From positions 62,001 to 126,000 of the forward strand of contig NZ_AUGP01000025.1 of the NCBI RefSeq assembly GCF_000422725.1: a DNA stretch of 64,000 nt, in the 5' to 3' direction. The notes under the pieces were generated by a model. That model worked only from the letters and a program-made list of their open reading frames with translations, was not told where the DNA came from and did no database searches. The stretch comes from Flavobacterium subsaxonicum WB 4.1-42 = DSM 21790 (lineage in GTDB: Bacteria > Bacteroidota > Bacteroidia > Flavobacteriales > Flavobacteriaceae). Positions 1 through 7,245 of the stretch are shown piece by piece; positions within the stretch are counted from its first letter, which is position 1, and each line of letters begins with the position of its first letter. Made by a program: the position numbers and the translations under genes.

Positions 1-969
1 TACGTTGTCGCCAAAAATGCGTCCTGATACAATTTTAACCATACGCACTACACTATCTTTAACCACAAACACCTGGTTGCCGGCTACACCGCCCACAAAC
101 GCAGTACGGGGTATTGTTTTAACAGGCACTTTTTGCGCTGTATTGCTTCCAAAAGTTGCAGTACCGTACATACCCGCTTTAAGCTCGTTATCAGGGTTGT
201 TGGCAACCTCTATCTCTACCGGAAAGTTTAACGATCCGTCTGCCTTAGGCGCAATAAAAGTAATCTTACCTGTAAATTCTTTATCAGGGTAAACACTTGC
301 TTTTACATTAATGGTGTTGCCCACTTTAAGGCTTGCCACGTGCTGCTCGTCTACATTTACCTTAAGTTTAAGGGTAGATACATTTACAAGCTCAAATAAC
401 TCAGTACCAGGAGCAACAACGCTACCCGGCTCTATATTACGTTTGTTTACAATACCGTTAATGCTGGCTTTAATGCTGGCATCGCCATAGTTAATTTTAG
501 CCTGGTCTAAACGGGCTTTGGCATTAACAAGGTCTAATTTAGCTTGGTCTAACTGCTGTTTGGTTACACCGCCTGTTTTATAAGCATTCTCATATCGCTG
601 GCTGTTGGTTAATGCATTTTGGTATGATGCCTGGTTATTGCTTAACTCTATAGAAAGCTGATCGCCTTTTATAACGGCAAGCACCTGTCCAATGCGCACT
701 TTGTCGCCTTCGTCTACCAGTACTTTAACCACACGGCCACTGTTCTCTGCCGGAAAGCTAAGCTCCTGAGATGGTGCAAACGTACCGTTGGCTACATAAT
801 CAAGGTTAGGTACTGCATTTTTAACAGTGTCTATACGAACGGCAACGGCATCATTTGTTTTAGAAATGGTTGCAGTTTCGGCCTCGTTCTTTTTCTTGTT
901 GTTGGTTAGTATGTAAGCTATAAGCCCTATTACGGCAATACCTACTACTATATATATTACTTTTTTCAT
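1..969 (-). CDS. RND efflux periplasmic adaptor (HlyD/MFP family), 3' end cut by window
   Basis: Membrane-fusion subunit expected to link an inner-membrane RND pump to the TolC-like protein encoded just upstream. The gene reads leftward from an ATG at 969 and has no stop before the window edge, so the last part is missing. About 323 residues are visible: an N-terminal hydrophobic anchor (residues about 3-21), a biotinyl/lipoyl-like half with VLVDEGDKVRIGQVLAVI, a coiled-coil hairpin rich in Gln and Ala (about 105-160), then the second lipoyl half (IKASINGIVNKRNIEPGSVV) and a beta-barrel part with VDEQHVASLKVG. Only 10 nt separate it from the tolC-like stop, so it is the third gene of the operon TetR - TolC - adaptor. 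The RND pump gene is presumably next, outside the window. Family assignment is firm; the transported substrate cannot be read. Confidence 0.9.
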   Translation of the reverse strand, partial: MKKVIYIVVGIAVIGLIAYILTNNKKKNEAETATISKTNDAVAVRIDTVKNAVPNLDYVANGTFAPSQELSFPAENSGRVVKVLVDEGDKVRIGQVLAVIKGDQLSIELSNNQASYQNALTNSQRYENAYKTGGVTKQQLDQAKLDLVNAKARLDQAKINYGDASIKASINGIVNKRNIEPGSVVAPGTELFELVNVSTLKLKVNVDEQHVASLKVGNTINVKASVYPDKEFTGKITFIAPKADGSLNFPVEIEVANNPDNELKAGMYGTATFGSNTAQKVPVKTIPRTAFVGGVAGNQVFVVKDSVVRMVKIVSGRIFGDNV

Positions 970-979
970 CTGTATGGGG

Positions 980-2356
980 TTAGTTTGTTAGGGTTTTTAA
1001 TTCGCCTTTTGATTTTATAAGTTGTACTTCTGCCAGTTTGTAATCCAATAGGGCAGTAGTGTAGTTGTTAGTTGCCTCAATGTATGAGTTTTCGGCATCC
1101 AGTAAATCGGTTAAAGTAGCAAGGCCATTTTGGTAGTTGTTACGGGTATCGTCCATAACACTTTGTGCCAGCTCTACGTTTTCTTTTTGATTGTCGATGG
1201 TTATCAGGCTGTTTCTTATCTGCGTAGTAGCATTTTGGTAGGCCAGCTCTAACGATAGTTTAGTGTCCTTAACATCTTCCTCCGTCTTTTTAAGGTCTAT
1301 AGTAGCCTGCCTAACGCGGGCACGGGTTCCAAAACCATTAAATATTGGAATTTTAAGGTTGGCACCGATGGTAGAATAGTCTGTCCAGTACACCCCATCC
1401 GATGGTTTTTTAAACCACGGCATCTCAGGCCCCTGCCCAAGGTAGTTATAACCAGCGGTTAAAGAAAGGGTAGGGTAGTACTCAGCCACAATAGCTTTCC
1501 TGTTGTAGTAGTACAGTTTTTCCTGAGTTTTAAGCAACTGGTATTCAGATAGTTTTGTAACATCGGCACTTTCTTCCAGTGTAAGTGGGGTAACGGTAAA
1601 TTCGGTTTCCGGAATTACAATTTTAGTATCTATAGGCATACCCATGTAGAACTTAAGTGTGTTTTCCTGTTTCTGAACTTCGTTTATAAGTGTTTGACGC
1701 TGTGTACGTAAGTTAGACAGATTAACATTCATACGGTCAAGGTCTATTCTTTTGGCAAGCCCATTGTCAAACTGGCCTTTAATAATATTCCTCGATTTCT
1801 CGGTATTTTTGTAGGTACTGTCTATAACCCTTAGTTTTTCGCGCTGCACATACACCTGGTAATAGTTGTTGGCAACACGCTCTATAACCTGCTCATCGGT
1901 AAGCTGTGCGTTAACCTGGTAGTATTCGCGCGTGGTTTTAGCGGCCTTAAGACCCGTAAAAACCGACTGGTCGAAAACCGTTTGGGTTAGGTTAACCCCG
2001 GCACTCGATGTCCACTTTTGCCCTAACGGAGCAAGAATGGTAGTGCCAGGTGCGCCAAAAAAGTCGCCCGGCAATGCATTTTGCTGTAGTATAGGGTTGT
2101 AGGTAAGGTTGCCGTTTGCCGTAATAGTAGGCAGCGCGCGGGCACGAACCTCTTCTATCTGGTACTCGCTGTTCTCTACCTGAAGCCTTGCCTTTTTGGC
2201 ATCCGACTTATTTTGCAGCGCATAGTTAACGGCGTCTTTTAGCGTAAGCGCCTGCCCCGGAACCTGTTGTGCCTGTAGGGTAGGGGCTGCTAAAAAAGCC
2301 ATCAGCAAAGCGATGCTTTTTAAGATACTGCCCATTTTTTGATTGATGATCTTCAT
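980..2356 (-). CDS. TolC-family outer membrane efflux protein
   Basis: Outer-membrane channel of a tripartite efflux system. It has 458 residues, the usual length of the family. A signal peptide ends near ALA-x-Q at about residue 30 (an alternative start at Met8 would still keep it). Two OEP repeats of long amphipathic helices follow; motifs such as RLQVENSEYQIEEVRARALP, YYPTLSLTAGYNYLG and NYQNGLATLTDLLDAENSY are characteristic. It lies 36 nt behind the TetR gene and 10 nt before the adaptor gene, so the three are probably co-transcribed from the operator-bearing promoter upstream of the TetR gene. Strong family call. Confidence 0.93.
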   Translation of the reverse strand: MKIINQKMGSILKSIALLMAFLAAPTLQAQQVPGQALTLKDAVNYALQNKSDAKKARLQVENSEYQIEEVRARALPTITANGNLTYNPILQQNALPGDFFGAPGTTILAPLGQKWTSSAGVNLTQTVFDQSVFTGLKAAKTTREYYQVNAQLTDEQVIERVANNYYQVYVQREKLRVIDSTYKNTEKSRNIIKGQFDNGLAKRIDLDRMNVNLSNLRTQRQTLINEVQKQENTLKFYMGMPIDTKIVIPETEFTVTPLTLEESADVTKLSEYQLLKTQEKLYYYNRKAIVAEYYPTLSLTAGYNYLGQGPEMPWFKKPSDGVYWTDYSTIGANLKIPIFNGFGTRARVRQATIDLKKTEEDVKDTKLSLELAYQNATTQIRNSLITIDNQKENVELAQSVMDDTRNNYQNGLATLTDLLDAENSYIEATNNYTTALLDYKLAEVQLIKSKGELKTLTN

Positions 2357-2392
2357 TTGTTTGTAACGGTTTATTTATTGAGTTGATGAATT

Positions 2393-2989
2393 TTATTTTA
2401 TAAAAAGGGTATTCATTATCACGTCTTTACGCTCTTCCAATAGCTTGTCGTAGCTCTCGTTGTTAAAGCCCATGGTTTCCTGCAATAGCGGCCTCATAGA
2501 CACGGGAAACGACATAAGCGACACAAAGTTGAGTACAAACTGCTCCGGCCTCATTTTATCGATATTGCCTTTTTCCATCTCTACGGCAACCTCCAGGTAA
2601 AATTTGTCTAACAGCATGTTCATGTGCTCTTTATCTTTGTAACAGTTGCCCTGGTTCATTTGGGTAACCATATATATTTCCAGGTAAGGGTATTTTTTGG
2701 TTTGCTCAAAAAACGTGTCAAGGTGTTGGCTTATCTTTTCTTTAAAGCTTAGATTAGAGAATATTATCTTCTCCATAAGGTCATGCTCCTGTATTTGCGC
2801 ATCCTGAAAAACAATCTCGAAAAGGTTGTTGCGCGACCTGAAATAATAGTTTATTAGCGTGCGGTTAACTCCGGCGGCATCTGCAATTTCCTGAGTGGTA
2901 GCGTTAAACCTGCCCTCGGTAAAAAATACGCGCTTAGCGGTTTCTTTTATTAAGTGCTCTGTATCGGTATCTAAACTTTTAGCTGACAT
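2393..2989 (-). CDS. TetR/AcrR-family transcriptional regulator, first gene of the efflux operon
   Basis: 198-residue regulator. The N-terminal helix-turn-helix is clear: TTQEIADAAGVNRTLINYYF at about residues 30-50, the TetR signature with the tyrosine/phenylalanine of the recognition helix end. The rest is a helical ligand-binding domain without recognisable ligand residues. It is the promoter-proximal gene of the TolC/adaptor operon, so it most likely represses its own operon and is released by a pump substrate. Two copies of a TTGACA-N4-TGTCAA palindrome lie within 80 nt upstream of its start, one overlapping the predicted -33 element, which fits autoregulation. Confidence 0.92.
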   Translation of the reverse strand: MSAKSLDTDTEHLIKETAKRVFFTEGRFNATTQEIADAAGVNRTLINYYFRSRNNLFEIVFQDAQIQEHDLMEKIIFSNLSFKEKISQHLDTFFEQTKKYPYLEIYMVTQMNQGNCYKDKEHMNMLLDKFYLEVAVEMEKGNIDKMRPEQFVLNFVSLMSFPVSMRPLLQETMGFNNESYDKLLEERKDVIMNTLFIK

Positions 2990-3007
2990 TCTTGTTTAAC
3001 TTTATGT

Positions 3008-3023
3008 TTGACATAATTGTCAA
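3008..3023. promoter_or_regulatory. Operator palindrome 1 (TTGACA-N4-TGTCAA)
   Basis: Perfect 6+6 bp inverted repeat TTGACATAATTGTCAA, located between the predicted -7 element (3026-3033) and the start codon of the efflux TetR gene (2989). A second copy lies 27 nt further upstream. Two matching palindromes in one 90-nt spacer in front of a TetR gene are best read as its operators. Which of the two neighbouring TetR proteins binds is inferred from position. Confidence 0.7.
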
Positions 3024-3025
3024 TG

Positions 3026-3059
3026 CAAATTTATTTACTTTTTTGAAATGTTTGACAAA
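3026..3059 (-). promoter_or_regulatory. Promoter of the TetR-TolC-adaptor operon
   Basis: On the minus strand TTTG (3056-3059) is followed after 22 nt by TAAATTTG (3026-3033). This matches the Bacteroidota housekeeping promoter TTTG-N19-23-TAnnTTTG. The transcript would start near 3018, inside operator 1, while operator 2 covers the -33 box, so a bound repressor would block both ends of the promoter. Confidence 0.65.
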
Positions 3060-3068
3060 AATGTCAAA
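3051..3068. promoter_or_regulatory. Operator palindrome 2 (TTTGACA-N4-TGTCAAA)
   Basis: Perfect 7+7 bp inverted repeat TTTGACAAAAATGTCAAA, sharing the TTGACA-N4-TGTCAA core of the copy at 3008-3023 and overlapping the predicted -33 box of the efflux operon promoter. The copies are 43 nt apart start to start, roughly four helical turns, so two dimers could sit on the same face of the DNA (inference). Confidence 0.7.
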
Positions 3069-3079
3069 TAAATTTAAAA

Positions 3080-3679
3080 TTATTTTTCCGCAATGGTTTT
3101 AGTAAGTTCTTCGAGGCCTTTTTCAGATACAATTGCCCTTAAATGATATTCAAGATACTGGCGTGTAAGTAGTTCCATATTATAAATTGCCCTCGGAAAA
3201 ATATCTGCATCTTTAATGCCGGTAATGCCGGTAAAGTAAATACGGGCAGTAAACTCAATGTTAAGGTCGGCTCTGTAAAGGCCTTCGTTTACACCTCGTT
3301 GCAAATTGTTTAACATACAGCTGTGCAGTTTTTCAAATTGTTTGGTGCGCAGGCAGGCAAATATTTTAGGGAAGAACTTTTGTAACTGATAATCAGGCGA
3401 TACAGCATCATGGTTTAGGGCCTGCTGTAAAAATTGTCTTACCACAAAAAACTCTTTAATAGGGCTTTGGTCGATCTGGCAAATAGTGTCTATTCCGCCT
3501 GCAATGGTGTCAAACAGATAGTTAGAGCTGCCCTCTACCAAATCGTTCTTATTGGCAAAGTGCTGGTAAATGGTTTTTTTAGAAATGCCCAGTTCGGCGG
3601 CAATGTCGTCCATCGTAACGCTTTTAAATCCAAGCAATAAAAACATTTCGGTGGCTTTTTTTAATATGGTCTCTTTCAT
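3080..3679 (-). CDS. TetR/AcrR-family transcriptional regulator
   Basis: 199-residue regulator with a textbook N-terminal TetR helix-turn-helix: SVTMDDIAAELGISKKTIYQ near residues 20-40, followed by HFANKNDLV. The C-terminal domain is all helical and gives no ligand clue. It is read in the same direction as the efflux operon and ends 90 nt before the start of the next TetR gene, but the spacer between them carries its own promoter, so it is probably a separate unit. A 9-bp palindrome just upstream of a TACCTTTG -7 element suggests self-regulation. The start ATG at 3679 gives a normal family N-terminus. Confidence 0.9.
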   Translation of the reverse strand: MKETILKKATEMFLLLGFKSVTMDDIAAELGISKKTIYQHFANKNDLVEGSSNYLFDTIAGGIDTICQIDQSPIKEFFVVRQFLQQALNHDAVSPDYQLQKFFPKIFACLRTKQFEKLHSCMLNNLQRGVNEGLYRADLNIEFTARIYFTGITGIKDADIFPRAIYNMELLTRQYLEYHLRAIVSEKGLEELTKTIAEK

Positions 3680-3701
3680 TATCCTGCTCTAATTGAGAGT
3701 G

Positions 3702-3709
3702 CAAAGGTA
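3702..3709 (-). promoter_or_regulatory. -7 promoter element of the second TetR gene
   Basis: TACCTTTG on the minus strand fits TAnnTTTG and lies 22 nt before the ATG at 3679. No TTTG is found at the usual 19-23 nt upstream; that space is filled by the palindrome at 3715-3742. Confidence 0.45.
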
Positions 3710-3714
3710 AATCA

Positions 3715-3742
3715 GGAAACTTTAAAAACCTAAAAAGTTTCC
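3715..3742. promoter_or_regulatory. Candidate operator palindrome GGAAACTTT-N10-AAAGTTTCC
   Basis: Perfect 9+9 bp inverted repeat immediately upstream of the predicted -7 element of the TetR gene that starts at 3679. Its position between -15 and -40 is typical for a repressor operator. It differs in sequence from the palindromes of the efflux operon, which argues for two regulators with different sites. Confidence 0.55.
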
Positions 3743-3936
3743 AAAGTTTTTGTTTGATTGTGAGTTATATAAGGTGCAAATTTAGCAGGTTACAGTTGCT
3801 AATAGCCCAAAATACAGCACTTTTATACCAACGCCGTTTATATAATAGTGCTGTGTATAATGTGCTTAGTGTTAAGAATAAGTGCACAGTTTTTGATAAG
3901 AAAAAGGAATAACTTAATTTAGCAAAAAAATACTTC

Positions 3937-4911
3937 ATGCAACCCATTGGGCACTACCAACAAGTAATTGCAGACTACTTTGCAAGCGCAACCATAACAA
4001 AAGAACCCGCAAACCTTTACAATCCAGTAAATTACATCTTGTCGCTTGGTGGTAAAAGGATGCGCCCCGTGCTTACCCTTATGGCGGCCGAGATATTTAA
4101 CGCCAATTGCCGCGAAGCCTTACCGGCTGCGGTGGCGGTAGAGATATTCCATAACTTTTCGTTGGTGCATGATGATATTATGGACGATGCTCCCTTAAGG
4201 CGTGGTAATCAGACGGTTCATGAAAAGTGGGATCTTAATACGGGTATTCTTTCCGGCGATGCGATGCTTATTTTAGCGTATCAGTACTTTGAACAGTATG
4301 AGCCGGTTACGTTTAAGGCGTTGGCTAAGCTATTTAGCAAAACAGCATTGGAAGTATGCGAAGGCCAGCAGTGGGACGTTGATTTTGAGGCCCGTACGGA
4401 TGTTTCGTTGCCTGAGTACCTTAAGATGATCGAGTATAAAACCGCTGTGTTAGTGGGTGCTGCCATGAAAATGGGCGCTATTGTGGCTAAGGCTACCGAG
4501 GAGAATTGCGACTCCATATACAATTTTGGCTTGAATTTAGGTATTGCTTTCCAGCTTCAGGACGATTACCTGGATGCTTTTGGCGACCCGCAAACCTTTG
4601 GTAAACAGGTAGGTGGCGATATTATAGAGAACAAAAAAACCTATTTATACCTTAAGGCGTTAGAGCAGGGCAGTGCCGATAGCAAAGCCGGCCTGCTTAA
4701 ATGGTTTGCTGCTCATCCGGAGGATAGTACCGATAAAATTAGTGCGGTTAAGGGCATTTTTATAGCCACTGGTGCCGATGTTGCCACCCAAAATGCTATT
4801 GAAGCCTACACTTTAAAGGCATTTGATACCTTGGAGCGCATGGATATAGGTCTGGAAAAGAAGCAGTTACTTAAAAAGTTTGGCCAAAACCTTATGCAGC
4901 GCAAAGTATGA
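3937..4911 (+). CDS. Polyprenyl synthetase (isoprenoid chain elongation)
   Basis: Trans-prenyltransferase that condenses isopentenyl diphosphate onto allylic diphosphates, in the geranylgeranyl/farnesyl/polyprenyl synthase family. It has 324 residues, the usual size. Visible motifs are GGKRMRP (residues 38-44, diphosphate binding), the first Asp-rich motif DDIMD (79-83) followed by RRG, and the second Asp-rich motif DDYLD (209-213) with GKQVGGDI after it. Product length cannot be read safely. A small downstream gene overlaps its stop by 4 nt (ATGA), indicating translational coupling. Confidence 0.93.
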   Translation: MQPIGHYQQVIADYFASATITKEPANLYNPVNYILSLGGKRMRPVLTLMAAEIFNANCREALPAAVAVEIFHNFSLVHDDIMDDAPLRRGNQTVHEKWDLNTGILSGDAMLILAYQYFEQYEPVTFKALAKLFSKTALEVCEGQQWDVDFEARTDVSLPEYLKMIEYKTAVLVGAAMKMGAIVAKATEENCDSIYNFGLNLGIAFQLQDDYLDAFGDPQTFGKQVGGDIIENKKTYLYLKALEQGSADSKAGLLKWFAAHPEDSTDKISAVKGIFIATGADVATQNAIEAYTLKAFDTLERMDIGLEKKQLLKKFGQNLMQRKV

Positions 4912-5261
4912 TTTTTACTCCACCCCAAAACACTGACCTGCTATTGAGCGAAGCCCAAAAGGAAAAGCTTTACAGTCAGTTAGTTGCGCAGTTAAACAAA
5001 GACTTTGCCCTGGCCAACGAGTCGGTTGATTTTGCCGAAGATATTACTCCTATTACCCTGAAGCTCAGTGTTCAGGATAAAATATACAGGCTTATTCAGC
5101 ACAAGTTTGCCGAATACCTAAACCTGCTCTATATTATAGATGTGCCCGAAAAAGAAATTAAAAGACTGGATGGCAGCGATATAGCCGAGCTGGCCGAACA
5201 GGTTGCCTTTTTAGTTTTAAAGCGCGAATGGCAAAAAGTATGGTTCAGGAATAAGTATTAA
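4908..5261 (+). CDS. Conserved small protein of unknown function, coupled to the polyprenyl synthetase
   Basis: 117-residue, acidic, soluble protein without signal peptide or membrane segment. Its start codon overlaps the stop of the polyprenyl synthetase gene (ATGA), so the two are translated together. The sequence is helical with a central LSVQDKIYRLIQHKFAEYLN and a Trp-containing basic end (EWQKVWFRNKY). I do not recognise a named domain. The coupling suggests a helper role for the prenyltransferase or simply shared expression. Confidence 0.75.
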   Translation: MIFTPPQNTDLLLSEAQKEKLYSQLVAQLNKDFALANESVDFAEDITPITLKLSVQDKIYRLIQHKFAEYLNLLYIIDVPEKEIKRLDGSDIAELAEQVAFLVLKREWQKVWFRNKY

Positions 5262-5323
5262 TTTTGGTTTTAGTCGCAGTTTTTGGTTTGCTCAACGCTC
5301 AAAAAAGTGCAATTTTAACATTG

Positions 5324-5346
5324 ATATTTCACTTTCGGACTTCGAG
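5324..5346 (+). repeat. Dispersed 23-nt repeat, copy 1
   Basis: Identical over 23 nt (core TTTCACTTTCGGACTTCGAG) to 55498-55520 in the same orientation, and preceded in both places by AAAAAGTGC and an AT-rich stretch. Both copies are intergenic. Nature unknown; probably one copy of a small genome-wide repeat family. Confidence 0.6.
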
Positions 5347-5516
5347 ATTCGCGTTTTAAGTCATTTTACAAAATTTGGCATAGAAGGCATAAAGTTTCAC
5401 AAAGTAAAAAATCAAAAAATGATCATATTGCAAAACCAAAATTTTGCGGGAAGTAAAAAATCAAAATTCAGTAAAAATTATTTCGCAAAGTTTCGCGAAG
5501 CAAAAAAAGGGTTGTA

Positions 5517-5561
5517 ATGGAACGCGGATAAAACAGATGCTTCGCAATCGCGGATTTTGCA
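5517..5561 (+). repeat. Left arm of a 45-bp inverted repeat framing the next gene
   Basis: The reverse complement of this segment matches 6508-6551 over its whole length with four mismatches and one single-base gap (shared cores TCCGCGATTGCG and ATCCGCGTTCCAT). The arms are about 950 nt apart and enclose exactly one gene. Confidence 0.75.
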
Positions 5562-5637
5562 GATTTTCTAATTGATTTCAAAAAAACAAAGGCAAATACA
5601 GATATTGTTTTTTTGAAGAAAAAATACGTCTTTCAAG

Positions 5638-5668
5638 TTTGAAGTTCGATGTTTAAAATATAGATTTG
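5638..5668 (+). promoter_or_regulatory. Promoter of the inverted-repeat-framed gene
   Basis: TTTG (5638-5641), 19-nt spacer, TAGATTTG (5661-5668): a full match to the Bacteroidota consensus. The ATG follows 24 nt after the -7 box. Confidence 0.65.
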
Positions 5669-5692
5669 TTTTTTAACTAAAAACAAAAAAAA

Positions 5693-6412
5693 ATGAATAG
5701 TAAAGTTGAATTTACTGAAAATTTTACAGCAATAGTAAACAATTGCATTGAAAACGGAAGTCATTTGGGAGGTGGAAATCCAAATTCAAAAATATTGGTA
5801 GTTGGAAAAGAAGCTGCTTTAAATGAAGTTGAAGCGTGGTATGAGGGTAACGCCAAAGATTGGTATAACCAGATGGATAACCAAAATCTGAATTTTATTA
5901 GAACTGAAAAGTTTCCGGTTGGCCATACTTGGAGTAAATATCAAAAATTACATGATTATATTTTTCCGGAACATGCTCCTGAAGCTTACATAAACTTTGA
6001 AGAGAGATTTTTTACTACAGAGATGAACGATAATCCGGCTAAGAAGAATAGTGAAGCAAAAAAAAGAAAAGACTTTAAGTTTAACTTACAAAACAGAAAG
6101 GATACATTTTTTAAAGAAAATTTTATTCAGGATTTCCCTGTAACTATATTAGCATGTTCAGATTATATTAAAAATACAGGTAAAATTCGTGAAATCGATA
6201 CTATGTTTGATGTTACTTATCCGGGGGATGAAAAAGGAAAACATGCTGATTATAGTAGAGGAAATTCGTTTTATCTTCACTATAATGAAGATCAATCAAA
6301 ACTTGTAATCCACACCAGGCAATTGAGTAATAATGTTGATGATAAAATGCTTCAGGATATGGGTATAATTATCAGAGAACATTTAAATCGCAATAAGCAT
6401 ATAACTAAGTAG
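5693..6412 (+). CDS. Protein of unknown function framed by inverted repeats
   Basis: 239-residue soluble protein without signal peptide. The N-terminal third has GGGNPNSKILVVGKEAA (residues about 25-41) and later GHTWSKYQKL and FPVTILACSDYIK. A strand of the form PNSKILVVGKE followed by a conserved Trp and a later hydrophobic strand is vaguely like the uracil-DNA-glycosylase fold, but no catalytic motif can be confirmed, so no function is claimed. The gene is AT-richer than its neighbours, has its own promoter, no operon partner, and is enclosed by a 45-bp inverted repeat, which suggests that it arrived as a unit. Confidence 0.75.
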   Translation: MNSKVEFTENFTAIVNNCIENGSHLGGGNPNSKILVVGKEAALNEVEAWYEGNAKDWYNQMDNQNLNFIRTEKFPVGHTWSKYQKLHDYIFPEHAPEAYINFEERFFTTEMNDNPAKKNSEAKKRKDFKFNLQNRKDTFFKENFIQDFPVTILACSDYIKNTGKIREIDTMFDVTYPGDEKGKHADYSRGNSFYLHYNEDQSKLVIHTRQLSNNVDDKMLQDMGIIIREHLNRNKHITK

Positions 6413-6507
6413 GGTACAAAAATTCCCAAAGCTAAAGCCATAACCAAACACCTTCGTGTTGCTTTGTGCTTCCTTTGCGAATCTTTGTGTAATGTTCTAA
6501 AAATCCG

Positions 6508-6551
6508 TGCAAATCCGCGATTGCGCAGCATCCGTGTCATCCGCGTTCCAT
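6508..6551 (-). repeat. Right arm of the 45-bp inverted repeat
   Basis: Inverted partner of 5517-5561. It is directly followed by the 3' end of the outer-membrane protein gene at 6582. The 60 nt before it (about 6445-6505) look like worn dispersed-repeat sequence rather than coding DNA. Confidence 0.75.
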
Positions 6552-6581
6552 CTTATCCCAAAGTCGCGTTCCATTTCTTCG

Positions 6582-7130
6582 TCAAAAATAAACCCGAACA
6601 AAAGGCATAAGCGCATCGCTGTAAACCAGGTCTTTTTTGCTGTAAAGCACGTTATAGCGCAGGCCAACGGTAACATTATCCATGTGGTAGCCGGCGCCAA
6701 AAAACACGGCGGTGTTCCAAAAATCGCGGTCTTTAAAATTAAGGCTGGTGTAGTAGCTGGCATAAGCTTCGTCTACATTAAGGTTAACGCGCAGCTGCTC
6801 CAACTCTACCGATAGCTGCACCTCGCGTATGGGGTTAAAAAGACCTATTACAGAGCCGCCATAAATGTAAGAATCGTAGTAATCTTTTTGGTGCACATAC
6901 GTGCCCTGCACACCCACGCCAAGGGCGGCATAATCGTTAAACTGGTAAATGGCGCTGGGGGCAATGCTAACATCGGTATATCCGCTGCCAAAACCCAGGC
7001 CAAGGGCTCCGCCAAAGCGTACTTTATCCCAAAAATCAGCAGCTTCCTGCGCGTATACCCCCGTGAAATTCAGGGTAAGTGCAAGAATTGAAATAATTTT
7101 TGTTAAAGAAATTACGGAGCGGGTATCCAT
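6582..7130 (-). CDS. Small outer-membrane beta-barrel protein
   Basis: 182-residue exported protein. A signal peptide ends at VYAQ (about residue 27), followed by alternating hydrophobic strands with GGALGLGFGSGYTDVSIAPS, AALGVGVQGTYVHQ and a C-terminal aromatic strand ending in VRVYF, the typical last strand of an outer-membrane barrel. Length fits an 8-stranded barrel. It is divergent from sucA and convergent with the inverted-repeat-framed gene. No specific function can be read. Confidence 0.8.
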   Translation of the reverse strand: MDTRSVISLTKIISILALTLNFTGVYAQEAADFWDKVRFGGALGLGFGSGYTDVSIAPSAIYQFNDYAALGVGVQGTYVHQKDYYDSYIYGGSVIGLFNPIREVQLSVELEQLRVNLNVDEAYASYYTSLNFKDRDFWNTAVFFGAGYHMDNVTVGLRYNVLYSKKDLVYSDALMPFVRVYF

Positions 7131-7175
7131 AGCGGTTGCAATGTATATTTACTAAGCATAAATATATAAAAATCG

Positions 7176-7206
7176 TTGAAAGATTATTACATTTATTGTA
7201 CTTTTG
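7176..7206 (+). promoter_or_regulatory. sucA promoter
   Basis: TTG (7176-7178), 20-nt spacer, TACTTTTG (7199-7206), matching the Bacteroidota consensus. The -7 box is 39 nt before the sucA ATG. Confidence 0.65.
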
Positions 7207-7245
7207 TACAAAATTTTTTAAAAACACGGTCACTAATATATAAGT

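Larger units (their letters stand above)
5262..5692. other. 431-nt intergenic region with repeats
   Basis: No coding signal. It contains a short dispersed repeat (5324-5346, second copy at 55498), a 16-nt direct repeat AAGTAAAAAATCAAAA at 5402-5417 and 5451-5466, the left arm of the inverted repeat that frames the next gene (5517-5561), and the promoter of that gene near its end. Confidence 0.6.

Noticed and set aside
3765..3947. 60-residue hydrophobic frame between the TetR and polyprenyl synthetase genes
   Set aside because: AT-rich spacer sequence, overlaps the next gene in antisense, no start context.
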